The translations under genes were made by a program, and so were the position numbers. 64,000 nucleotides of DNA from contig NZ_CP072943.1 in the NCBI RefSeq assembly GCF_018069705.1, positions 1,517,453 through 1,581,452 of the forward strand. Direction: 5' to 3'. Of the stretch, positions 27,106-35,063 are shown one piece after another (within the stretch, counting starts at the first letter, position 1; each line of letters begins with the position of its first letter). The DNA is from Aminithiophilus ramosus (lineage in GTDB: Bacteria; Synergistota; Synergistia; Synergistales; Aminithiophilaceae). The notes under the pieces were generated by a model. The model was given only the letters and a program-made list of their open reading frames with translations. It was not told where the DNA came from and did no database searches.

Positions 27106-28665
27106 CTAGTGGGGCATGATGGCGTGCTTGCGCTTCGGCCTCAGTTCACGCTTGCTTTCGCTTACGGTGAGGGCACGATGCAGTTCGAGGCGCGTCTCTT
27201 CCGGCAGGATGACCCGGTCGACGAAGCCCCGCGAGGCCGCCTGGTAGGGGTTGGCGAAGGCCTCTTTGTAGCTTTCGATTTTCTCCGCCCGCGTCGCGGC
27301 GGGGTCGCCCGATTCTTTGATTTCCCGGGCGAAGATGATGTTGGCCGCCCCTTCGGCTCCCATGACGGCGATTTCCGCCTGGGGCCAGGCCAGGACGACG
27401 TCCGCTCCGAGGTCTTTGCTGCACATGCCCAGGTAGCTCCCGCCGTAGGCTTTCCTGAGGACGAGGGTGATTTTGGGGACCGTGGCCTCGCTGTAGGCGT
27501 AGAGGAGTTTCGCCCCGTGGCGGATGATGCCTCCCGTTTCCTGCGCCAGGCCCGGCAGGTAGCCCGGAACGTCTTCGAAGGTGACGATGGGGATGTTGTA
27601 GGCGTCGCAGATGCGGATGTGGCGGCTCGCCTTGTCCGAGGCGTCGATGTCGAGGCATCCCGCCATGTGTTTGGCCTGGTTGGCGATGATGCCGATGACT
27701 TTGCCCCCGACGCGGCCGAAGCCGGTGACGATGTTCTGCGCCCAGTAGGGCTGGATCTCGAAGAAGTCCCCGTCGTCGACGACTTTGACGATGACGTCCC
27801 GCACGTCGTAGCCCCTGTTGGGGTTGGTCGGCACGGCTCCTCTCAGCTCCGGGACGGTGCGGCAGACGTCGTCTTCCGTCTCTTTGTGGGGCGCCTCTTC
27901 CATGTTGTTGCTCGGCAGGTAGGAGAGCAGTTTGCGGACCTGGGCCCAGCATTCCCCTTCGTCGGCGGCGAAGAGTTGGGCCACTCCCGAGACGCGGTTG
28001 TGCGTCATGGCCCCGCCGATCTGTTCGCTCGTCACTTCTTCTCCCGTCACCGATTTGATGACGGCAGGGCCCGTGATGTGCATGATGCCGATCTTGTCCA
28101 CCATGAGGGTGAAGTCCGTCAGAGCCGGGCTGTAGACGGCACCGCCCGCGCAGGGACCGGCGATGACCGAGATCTGCGGCACGACCCCGCTGGCTTTGAC
28201 GTTGCGGAAGAAGATGTTCCCGTAGCCCGAGAGGGCGTCGACGGCCTCCTGGATGCGCGCTCCGCCCGAGTCGTTGATTCCCACGACGGGCACTCCGTTC
28301 TGCAGCGCCATGTCCATGACTTTGCAGATTTTCTTGGCGTGCATCTCGCCCAGAGATCCGCCCAGGACGGTGAAGTCCTGGCTGTAGACGTAGACGAGGC
28401 GGCCCTCTATGGTCCCGTGGCCCGTCACCACTCCGTCTCCTTCGTAGAGCTTCTTCTCCAGACCGAAGTTGACGCAGCGGTGCGTCACGAATTCGTCGAT
28501 CTCGACGAAACTCCCCTCGTCCAGCAGCGACGCGATACGCTCTCGGGCCGTCATCTTTCCCTTTTCCTTCTGCTTCTCGACGGCCTTCGCTCCGCCTCCC
28601 TGGGCGGCCTTCTCCCTGCGCGACAACAGCGCCTCGCAGAGCTGGTCGATCGTCTTTTCCGACAT
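27106..28665 (-). CDS. mmdA: Carboxyltransferase (alpha) subunit, methylmalonyl-CoA decarboxylase type
   Basis: Transfers carboxyl from the acyl-CoA to biotin. 519 residues, the length of MmdA/PccB-type proteins. Family blocks: KMTARERIASLLDEGSF, YVYSQDFTVLGGSLGEMHAKKI, GINDSGGARIQEAV (oxyanion loop), GPCAGGAVYSPALTDF and FEDVPGYLPGLAQE. The pump subunits encoded downstream identify it as part of a membrane decarboxylase rather than a propionyl-CoA carboxylase. Choice of methylmalonyl-CoA over glutaconyl-CoA rests on similarity and on meaB just upstream. Strongly GC-biased third codon positions. Confidence 0.93.
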   Translation of the reverse strand: MSEKTIDQLCEALLSRREKAAQGGGAKAVEKQKEKGKMTARERIASLLDEGSFVEIDEFVTHRCVNFGLEKKLYEGDGVVTGHGTIEGRLVYVYSQDFTVLGGSLGEMHAKKICKVMDMALQNGVPVVGINDSGGARIQEAVDALSGYGNIFFRNVKASGVVPQISVIAGPCAGGAVYSPALTDFTLMVDKIGIMHITGPAVIKSVTGEEVTSEQIGGAMTHNRVSGVAQLFAADEGECWAQVRKLLSYLPSNNMEEAPHKETEDDVCRTVPELRGAVPTNPNRGYDVRDVIVKVVDDGDFFEIQPYWAQNIVTGFGRVGGKVIGIIANQAKHMAGCLDIDASDKASRHIRICDAYNIPIVTFEDVPGYLPGLAQETGGIIRHGAKLLYAYSEATVPKITLVLRKAYGGSYLGMCSKDLGADVVLAWPQAEIAVMGAEGAANIIFAREIKESGDPAATRAEKIESYKEAFANPYQAASRGFVDRVILPEETRLELHRALTVSESKRELRPKRKHAIMPH

Positions 28666-28698
28666 GCTTCCTTACCTCCTCGGATGATGTCCTCTCCG

Positions 28699-29643
28699 TC
28701 AGGCCTCTCGACTGAAAACCCTGTCAAGAAGTTCTCCGGCAACTGAGTAGGGATCAAGAGTTCTTTCCGCGAGACCGTTGAGCAGTTCCACGGTTTTCCT
28801 CTCATTCCAGGAGTTCTCGACAACGCGGGAAATCTCGCGTCGCATGATCTCCTCCACTTCCAATTCGAGGCGGCGCCACTTGCGTTTCCGCCCTTCCTCT
28901 GTTTTCTGCAGGTAGCTCCGATGCTCGGCGAGGGCGATAACGGCATCTCCAACGCCCTCCCCCTTTTCGGCCATGGTCTTGTGGATGGGAGGACGCCAGC
29001 TCCGTTCGCCCATGAGATCCAACATGACGTTGACTTCTCGGACGATCTTATCGGCCCCATCTCGATCGGCCTTGTTGACCACGAAGACATCGGCGATTTC
29101 CATGATGCCCGCCTTCATGATCTGGATGTCGTCCCCCATGCCTGGAACCAGGACGAGGCAGACCGTGTCGGCAATTTTCACGATGTCGACTTCCGACTGG
29201 CCGACGCCGACGGTTTCGATGAGGACGACGTCTTTTCCGCAGGCGTCTAGAATCAAAGCCGCCTCGTAGGTGGCGTGACTGAGGCCTCCCAGGGAGCCTC
29301 TGGAACCCATGCTGCGGATGAAGACATCGGGGTCGAGGGCGTGGCTCTGCATTCGAAGGCGGTCACCAAGAATCGCTCCGCCCGTGAAAGGACTCGAAGG
29401 GTCGACGGCGACGACGCCGACGGATTTCCCCCGCTCCTTGAATTCCCTGATGATCTTATCCACAAGAGTCGATTTCCCTGCCCCGGGGCTACCTGTGATG
29501 CCGATGAAATGAGCCCTTCCCGAGCGGGGATAAATAGTCTTCATGATATTTTCCGCGTAAGGAGAGTCGCTCTCAACAATGCTGATGAGTCTTGCAATGG
29601 AGCGAGGATCTCCATCAAGCGCTTTCCTGATGAGCTGTTCCAC
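28699..29643 (-). CDS. meaB: MeaB/ArgK-family GTPase, methylmalonyl-CoA mutase chaperone
   Basis: G3E GTPase that protects and reloads B12-dependent acyl-CoA mutases. 314 residues. Walker A GSPGAGKST at about 51-59, the switch and base-specific regions VVAVDPSSPFTGGAILGD, LIETVGVGQSEVDI and VVNKADRDG, and the C-terminal dimerisation helices are present. GTG start at 29643, nine bases after a G-rich ribosome site. First gene of the decarboxylase operon, behind a strong promoter. It predicts a methylmalonyl-CoA mutase elsewhere in the genome. Confidence 0.94.
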   Translation of the reverse strand: MEQLIRKALDGDPRSIARLISIVESDSPYAENIMKTIYPRSGRAHFIGITGSPGAGKSTLVDKIIREFKERGKSVGVVAVDPSSPFTGGAILGDRLRMQSHALDPDVFIRSMGSRGSLGGLSHATYEAALILDACGKDVVLIETVGVGQSEVDIVKIADTVCLVLVPGMGDDIQIMKAGIMEIADVFVVNKADRDGADKIVREVNVMLDLMGERSWRPPIHKTMAEKGEGVGDAVIALAEHRSYLQKTEEGRKRKWRRLELEVEEIMRREISRVVENSWNERKTVELLNGLAERTLDPYSVAGELLDRVFSREA

Positions 29644-29644
29644 C

Positions 29645-29722
29645 TTAGAAGGCCCCCCTCATGACGGCAAGACCGATCCGTTTCGGTCCTTCGCTTCGGA
29701 CATCGATTTCCTTTTGAACCAT
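29645..29722 (-). other. Short open frame in the meaB leader
   Basis: Twenty-five codons (MVQKEIDVRSEGPKRIG...) run from an ATG a few bases after the promoter -10 box to a TAA one base before the meaB GTG. There is no Shine-Dalgarno sequence, and the ATG lies at or just ahead of the expected transcription start. It could be a leaderless peptide, a gene remnant or chance. Confidence 0.25.
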
Positions 29723-29726
29723 CGGT

Positions 29727-29755
29727 ATCATAGGGGTACTCCCCTGCAGGGTCAA
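29727..29755 (-). promoter_or_regulatory. Promoter of the meaB-mmd operon
   Basis: -35 TTGACC (29750-29755), 17-base spacer, -10 TATGAT (29727-29732). The spacer contains GGGG-AGTA-CCCC, a near-palindrome centred between the boxes that could be an operator. The promoter lies in the 162-base gap after the propeller-protein gene, so the operon is independently transcribed. Confidence 0.7.
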
Positions 29756-29805
29756 ATCGTATATAAAGAGCGATGTTAGTCCGAAAAAAACAATTATTAC
29801 ATTCA

Positions 29806-31668
29806 CTATTCTCTAGCGGAACCCCAAAGAGGTAGCCAGTTTCTGCCGAAAAAAACTCCTGCGTCAAGATAAAGGGCGAAAAGACTTGCAGAAAGTCGCC
29901 CCTCGGGAAGGAGATTCCTTTGTAAAGGAATCTGGACATTGATAATGCGTTCTTCCTGTTTCACGAAGCCCTTGATTTCCTCGTAGAAGAGCAGCTGTCC
30001 TCCCGTTCCTTCGACAAGGCGCATCTGAACCGCCGTCGGAACCTGACGTGCCCAGAGGTGAATCGGGATGCCTCTGAAAAGGCAGTAGCCTAAAAGGAGT
30101 CGGGCCTCGTCCTCCCTCAGCTCCAGGTTGTCATCGAGCACGAGACCTGAGGGGCGTCGCTCAGCCAGATCTCGCAGGAGAAGGGCAGACGATAAAGTCC
30201 CCCTCTCGACGAGCATGGAGGGCAAGTCGGAGGGCAGATCGCTTTCCTCTGTTATCAGAAGGGGCAGCTCCTCCTTTATCCGCTCCTGCAGCGGGCTGAT
30301 CCGCGGTTGAAGAGCCTTGTCCAGCCATGCGGCACTGATGGAAGGAGCCATCGCGGAGATCAGGTGGGCCTGTGGCCCAAAAGGTTCGATTTGCAGGTGC
30401 AAAACGGGCAGGTCTCCCTGGTTTTGGACGGAGAGGGGGCCCGAGACGAGAAAAAGGGGCCACGTGGCATTGAACCGAGGGGACCATCGGACGATTTTCC
30501 TTCCGTCGAAGGAGAGAGCCTGAAAAGATGTCCGTTCTCCGAACAGGGCCCACAGTTCTCGTGACGGAGGTTCGGCTACGAGAGTTTCAACCGTTTTTCC
30601 CTGGAGGAGGTCACAGATAAGGACTTCGCCGGTGCTTGTAAGGACGGCTGCCCGGCTGGGACCTCCGAGGAGAAGCACATCGAGAGGAGAGTCGACGGCA
30701 AGAGTCGTTAGAAGGCGGAGAGAGGGAAGTTCCAAAAGATGGAGGCATTGATTGCCTCTGTCGACAACGGCCAGATAGGGTCCCCATGCCGAGAGGGCAA
30801 GTGGGTCGAAAAGCGCCCTCTCTTTGGATAAAGGAGGGAACCACTCCTTCTCGATGGATCCCGACGAGGGGCGATAAAGCAGAATCCGCCGTTCCCCCCA
30901 GTCCGCCAGGACCAGAAGGTCGACGGCAGCGGGAACGGCGTCGGAGGGGGCGACGAGGGGAATCGCGCCGGAAGAGGCCAAGGCGAGTGTCTCCGACGCC
31001 AAGTCACCGCGATAAAGATTACCTTTGTCGTCGAGGACAAGGAAGACGTCGTTTCCCAGCGGGAGAACGGCTCGAGGCGAATGAGGAAGGGAGTAACGCC
31101 GCACTTGCGGCGTGTTTTCTCCCAGAGGAGAAAGCACGTAGACCTTTTTTTTAGGTGGATCGGAGAGATAAAGGTGGCCGAAGGCGAGAACGGGCTGATG
31201 CGGAGCCTCCATGGCGGGGATGCGCCAAGGGGAAAGGCCGAAAGCCAAGGGCAGCGTCGTCTGGAGACGCAAGTAGGCATCAGGCCAAAACCGGCCGAAG
31301 ATAAGGCGATCGATGGCCTCTTCCTCCAGCATCGTCTGGGCCTGGATCCTTTCGGCAACTTCATCGCCGGCCTGAACTTCCAGGAAGGAGGAAAGTTGTT
31401 CCCGAGCCTTCTCCATCCGCCCCTGGCGACGATAGGCTAGGGCACGCAAGAGGTAGGCATCGATGAGATACGTATTCTTTTGCAAGGCTTCGTCGAGGAG
31501 GGAGAAAACCTGTTCATCGTTACCTTGGAGGTAAGCCGTGCCCGCTTCTACGAGAAAGCGGGCGGCACCGACCCGATCGGCCACGGGAAGCGTCACGGCC
31601 AAGGCGGGAGTGACGCAGGCGAAAAAGACGGCGCAACAGAGCGAGCGAAGGATGAAAGAATTTTTCAT
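29806..31668 (-). CDS. Secreted TPR/propeller-like protein of unknown function
   Basis: 620 residues. It begins with a signal peptide (KNSFILRSLCCAVFFACVTPALA). A TPR-like helical domain follows (about 30-110, with YLIDAYLLRALAYRRQGRMEKAREQL). A long beta-rich region of repeated short strands (about 150-430) then fits a beta-propeller, with units such as VFLVLDDKGNLYRG, YLAVVDRGNQCLHLLELPS and AAVLTSTGEVLICDLLQG. The C-terminal 180 residues are mixed alpha/beta and include RRPSGLVLDDNLELRED. Start ATG 31668 overlaps the stop of the small membrane protein gene. I do not recognise the family; export and coupling to its neighbour are the firm points. Confidence 0.65.
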   Translation of the reverse strand: MKNSFILRSLCCAVFFACVTPALAVTLPVADRVGAARFLVEAGTAYLQGNDEQVFSLLDEALQKNTYLIDAYLLRALAYRRQGRMEKAREQLSSFLEVQAGDEVAERIQAQTMLEEEAIDRLIFGRFWPDAYLRLQTTLPLAFGLSPWRIPAMEAPHQPVLAFGHLYLSDPPKKKVYVLSPLGENTPQVRRYSLPHSPRAVLPLGNDVFLVLDDKGNLYRGDLASETLALASSGAIPLVAPSDAVPAAVDLLVLADWGERRILLYRPSSGSIEKEWFPPLSKERALFDPLALSAWGPYLAVVDRGNQCLHLLELPSLRLLTTLAVDSPLDVLLLGGPSRAAVLTSTGEVLICDLLQGKTVETLVAEPPSRELWALFGERTSFQALSFDGRKIVRWSPRFNATWPLFLVSGPLSVQNQGDLPVLHLQIEPFGPQAHLISAMAPSISAAWLDKALQPRISPLQERIKEELPLLITEESDLPSDLPSMLVERGTLSSALLLRDLAERRPSGLVLDDNLELREDEARLLLGYCLFRGIPIHLWARQVPTAVQMRLVEGTGGQLLFYEEIKGFVKQEERIINVQIPLQRNLLPEGRLSASLFALYLDAGVFFGRNWLPLWGSARE

Positions 31669-31877
31669 CGATGGAGGATGTCTATCCCGGCAAAGGCGTA
31701 GAAGGCGAAGGTGATCGCCGCCGCGAGCAGAAAGCCGAGGAGAGCACGAAGGTAGACGACCCACGCCTTGCCGCCGGGCCATCGCCCGGAGGTAACGTTA
31801 TTGACGACCCTGGCGATAAAGAGGGAGACCAGGAATAGAGCCAAAGCGATGAGAGCCTGCACGTTCGGGGCTGGCAC
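31665..31877 (-). CDS. Small two-helix membrane protein
   Basis: 70 residues with two hydrophobic helices (about 7-24 and 44-65) and a basic loop SGRWPGGK. The GTG start at 31877 lies seven bases after GGGAGG. Its last codons overlap the start of the secreted propeller protein (ATGA), so the two are translated together and probably function together at the membrane. No known family recognised. Confidence 0.65.
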   Translation of the reverse strand: MPAPNVQALIALALFLVSLFIARVVNNVTSGRWPGGKAWVVYLRALLGFLLAAAITFAFYAFAGIDILHR

Positions 31878-31987
31878 AAAGACACCTCCCTAGGCATGCC
31901 CGGGGGAGAGGGCATCGTGCCACAAGAATAACATAAAGGAAGGCGACTCCGAGGGAAAGGGGAACGTCTCCGACGAAGAGCGACGAT

Positions 31988-32953
31988 TCAGACGATTTTC
32001 AGGGCTTCCTCGGTGGAGCCTAATTGAATACGTCGCAAGACCTCGACGGCCACCTCCAGGGCTCTCTTCCCGTCGGCGATCGAGACGAGAGGTTTGCGTC
32101 CGTCGTGAACGCAAGAGATGAAATGCTGAAGTTCCAGTTTGAGAGGTTCCCCCTTGGGGAAGACGGGGTGTTCAATCACTTCCAGCATTCCTGTGCTTCG
32201 ATCCTGGACACAGCGGTGGATGGAGACGTCTTGCGTGGCATAGTCGACGGTGACGAAGCGCTCCCGTTCCATGATCTCCAACTGCCTCAGCCGACGTTCC
32301 GAAACGCGGCTGACGAGGATGTCAGCCAACGTTCCGTCTTCAAAGTTGAGCTGGGCCAAGGCGATGTCCTCGTGACATCCCATGATGGAACGTCCCGAGG
32401 CCGTTATGCTGACAAGAGGCGCTGAGACAAGCGAGAGGATAATGTCGATGTCGTGAATCATCAGATCGAGGACGACACCGACATCGGCGATGCGCGATGA
32501 GAAAGGGCCAAGCCTCCGCGATTGCAACATCAGCGGTTCCTTGACGGTGTTGCGGACGTACTGAACGGCACTGTTGAAGCGCTCGATGTGACCGACCTGA
32601 AGGACGAGTCCCTCTCTCTCGGCCAGACGGAGAAGATTTTCAGCCTGTTCCACGGTCGTTGTCACCGGTTTTTCGACGAGAACGTGAACGCCTCGCTTCA
32701 GGGCACGACAGGCCATGTCGTAGTGATCGCAAGTGGGAACGACGATGCTGACGGCATCCAAGTCGCATCGCTCGAAGAAGAGATCGACGTCGGAAAAGCT
32801 GGGAACTCCCAGGCTTTCGCCTACGGAAGCGGCCCGCTCGTCGTCGATATCGACGATACCCACGAGACGGGCACCCAGGATCTCCGTATAGACCCGGGCG
32901 TGATGATGTCCCAGATGCCCCACGCCTATAACGCCTACCCGTACAGGATCCAT
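31988..32953 (-). CDS. Gfo/Idh/MocA family NAD(P)-dependent oxidoreductase
   Basis: 321 residues. Rossmann N-terminal domain with GVIGVGHLGHHHARVY, the family's EKP motif (LVEKPVTT) and HIERFN, followed by the alpha/beta C-terminal domain with DLMIHDIDI, which carries the catalytic-type histidine. The ATG at 32953 is chosen because AAGGAG sits eight bases upstream. Substrate cannot be told; relatives act on sugars or UDP-sugar derivatives. It follows pgeF by 54 bases in the valS-folC-pgeF direction. Confidence 0.88.
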   Translation of the reverse strand: MDPVRVGVIGVGHLGHHHARVYTEILGARLVGIVDIDDERAASVGESLGVPSFSDVDLFFERCDLDAVSIVVPTCDHYDMACRALKRGVHVLVEKPVTTTVEQAENLLRLAEREGLVLQVGHIERFNSAVQYVRNTVKEPLMLQSRRLGPFSSRIADVGVVLDLMIHDIDIILSLVSAPLVSITASGRSIMGCHEDIALAQLNFEDGTLADILVSRVSERRLRQLEIMERERFVTVDYATQDVSIHRCVQDRSTGMLEVIEHPVFPKGEPLKLELQHFISCVHDGRKPLVSIADGKRALEVAVEVLRRIQLGSTEEALKIV

Positions 32954-33007
32954 AACGATCACTCCTTATCGGGGAAAGAGCAGCCCCTGTGGCCCTCCTT
33001 TATAGTC

Positions 33008-33748
33008 TCACCGATCCCGGAGAAAAGTGGACTCGCCTCCCTGAAGATGGAAAAGAAGATCCATCCTCTCGTCTCTGTCACCTCGGCGAAAGGAGCAAAA
33101 AAGATCACGGTGACAGGAGGTGCACCAGGGGGCGAGAAAAACCCGATTTTCATCAAGACCGAAACGAAGAAGAGACTGAAACAGGTGGCCTCCTATGTCG
33201 AAGCGGACCGTCTCCGATCCGGGAAAGACTCTGTCGGAGCCGAAGCAGGCCAAACCTTTTTGTGTCCATGAATCGTCTCGTCGTCTGTCGAAGCAGCAGG
33301 GACCGATTCCCGGTCCTATCCAGGCTCTTTCAACGTTCTCTGGGCCAAGCCCTTTTGCGCGGAGAAACGAGAAGGCCTTTTCGACGATCCCCAGCACCGT
33401 TCCCTTGAATCCGCAATGGAGCCCGAGAATCCAGAGACAGGGGCCGCCGCCGGAGAGGACAACGGGAAAACAATCGGCGAAACGCAGCCGGACATCGATT
33501 CCCACGGTGGATAAAAAAACGCCGTCGGCCTCGGGACGACAGGGAAAAAGCGGCGCCGAGGCGGCGTCGAGGATTTTCGTGCCGTGAACCTGCAAGGGCC
33601 ATAGGAGAGGTCCCTCGGAGAGGGAGAAGGTCTTTGGGAGAGGGAGGTTCCGAGAGGGAAGAAGGAGGCGTGCCTTTAAAAAACCGTCCTCCGTGCGATA
33701 TTCCAGCTCTGGCGCGGAGAGATCTTCCTTCAGGACAAATCCCTCCAT
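33008..33748 (-). CDS. pgeF: PgeF/YfiH (laccase-domain) purine nucleoside phosphorylase-like protein
   Basis: 246 residues of the YfiH family, whose members are zinc-dependent purine nucleoside enzymes and act in peptidoglycan editing. Metal and active-site motifs: QVHGTKI, EADGVFL, RFADCFPV, LHCGFKGTV, GPGIGPCCF and CTSCHRDLFCSFRRGD. The ATG overlaps the folC stop by one base (TGATG), which indicates translational coupling. Older annotations call this family multicopper polyphenol oxidase. Confidence 0.92.
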   Translation of the reverse strand: MEGFVLKEDLSAPELEYRTEDGFLKARLLLPSRNLPLPKTFSLSEGPLLWPLQVHGTKILDAASAPLFPCRPEADGVFLSTVGIDVRLRFADCFPVVLSGGGPCLWILGLHCGFKGTVLGIVEKAFSFLRAKGLGPENVERAWIGPGIGPCCFDRRRDDSWTQKGLACFGSDRVFPGSETVRFDIGGHLFQSLLRFGLDENRVFLAPWCTSCHRDLFCSFRRGDRDERMDLLFHLQGGESTFLRDR

Positions 33749-35058
33749 CAGGCAGCCCTAAGCAGGGAGCGCAGGGCCCCGACGAGGTAGAGACTGCCCG
33801 TACAAAGGAGCAGGTCACTCCCCTCTACGGCTAGAGAGAAGGCCCGATCGAGGCGGGGTTCGCAGAGGAAGTTCGTCAGGCCAACGGACGCGGCTGCCTC
33901 GGCCAGAGCCGCCACGGAGGCCCCGCGGGAGAGATTCGGCACTTCGGTGAAGACGACATCCCACCGTCCTTCGCGAAAGAGGGCCAGCTCAGAGCGGAAA
34001 TCCTTGTCGGCCATGGCGGCAAAAAGAGCCCGTCGTCTCCTTTCCTCCCCCCAAATATCCGAGACGGAGCGAAGTGTCGCTGTCAATCCGTGAGGGTTGT
34101 GGCCTCCGTCAAGGATGACGATCGGCTCCCGGGAGAGAATTTCCATCCGACCGGGCCAAAAGGTTCTGCTCAGTCCTCGAGCCAGGGTTTCTTCGTCAAG
34201 AAGGGAGGGAAAAAAAGCCTTGAGGAAATGAGCACCGCAAAGGGCCATGGCAGCGTTCGTAGCCTGATGGCGCCCCAGGAGAGGAGAAAAGAAATCTCTG
34301 GGTCCGTCGGAGAGATCCAGGCGAAAGGCGGTGCCCCTATCGGTGCAGCGAATACCGAAAAGGGGCCACTGAGAAAGCAGGAAGCCTCGAGCACCGCTTG
34401 CCTGAGCCCGTCGGAGGAAACGCTCCTCCAGGTGCGTGTCGCCGCCGGCGAAAAGAGCCGTCACTCCAGGACGTAAGACGGCAAATTTTTCCTCCGCGAT
34501 CGCTTCAATCGTCTTGCCTAAGTAGTCGCCGTGATCGTCGGCAATAGGCGTCACCAGAGTCAGAACGACACGAGGCAGGAGGTTCGTCGCGTCAAGGCGG
34601 CCTCCCATGCCTGCCTCGAAAACGGCGAGACGGCACCCGCTCTCTCTCAGAAGCCAGAAGGCCAAGGCCGTCAGCAGCTCAAAAAGGGTGGGAGGATCGA
34701 TCCGGAGAAGAGGATCACTGTCGAGGGCACGAAGAACGACGTCGCTTCCCCGTTCCCAGAGGGAGAGGGGAAGTTCCTCTCCGTCCAGACGGAGACGTTC
34801 TCCGAGGCTCTCGAGGTGAGGGCTGGTATACAGACCGACTCGAAGCCCTGCCTCGTCGAGGATCGAGGCCAGGGAAGAGGCCGTCGAGCCCTTGCCGTTG
34901 GTCCCGACGATGTGAACGGCCTGGAAAGTTCTCTCCGGATGGTCCAGACAAGAACAGAGGCGAGCCAGTCGGGACAGGCCCGGGCGAGTGCCCGGGCTTG
35001 CCTCGGCCTGGAGACGTTTCTCAAGAGAGGCAAAAGCCTCCCGTTCAGACAGGCCCAT
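33748..35058 (-). CDS. folC: Dihydrofolate synthase/folylpolyglutamate synthase
   Basis: ATP-dependent ligase of the Mur family that adds glutamate to dihydropteroate and folates. 436 residues. Visible are HIVGTNGKGSTASSLASIL (P-loop), TSPHLESLGERLRLDGEE, FEAGMGGRLDATN, TPIADDHGDYLG, GRHQATNAAMAL and ILDGGHNPHG. ATG at 35058, or TTG one codon earlier; it begins six bases past the valS stop, typical of the valS-folC pair in many bacteria. Confidence 0.95.
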   Translation of the reverse strand: MGLSEREAFASLEKRLQAEASPGTRPGLSRLARLCSCLDHPERTFQAVHIVGTNGKGSTASSLASILDEAGLRVGLYTSPHLESLGERLRLDGEELPLSLWERGSDVVLRALDSDPLLRIDPPTLFELLTALAFWLLRESGCRLAVFEAGMGGRLDATNLLPRVVLTLVTPIADDHGDYLGKTIEAIAEEKFAVLRPGVTALFAGGDTHLEERFLRRAQASGARGFLLSQWPLFGIRCTDRGTAFRLDLSDGPRDFFSPLLGRHQATNAAMALCGAHFLKAFFPSLLDEETLARGLSRTFWPGRMEILSREPIVILDGGHNPHGLTATLRSVSDIWGEERRRRALFAAMADKDFRSELALFREGRWDVVFTEVPNLSRGASVAALAEAAASVGLTNFLCEPRLDRAFSLAVEGSDLLLCTGSLYLVGALRSLLRAA

Positions 35059-35063
35059 CAACG

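Noticed and set aside
27109..28746. Very long open frame antisense to mmdA
   Set aside because: Explained by the extreme GC bias at third positions of mmdA; composition is Asp/Val/Arg-rich with no family pattern or ribosome site.
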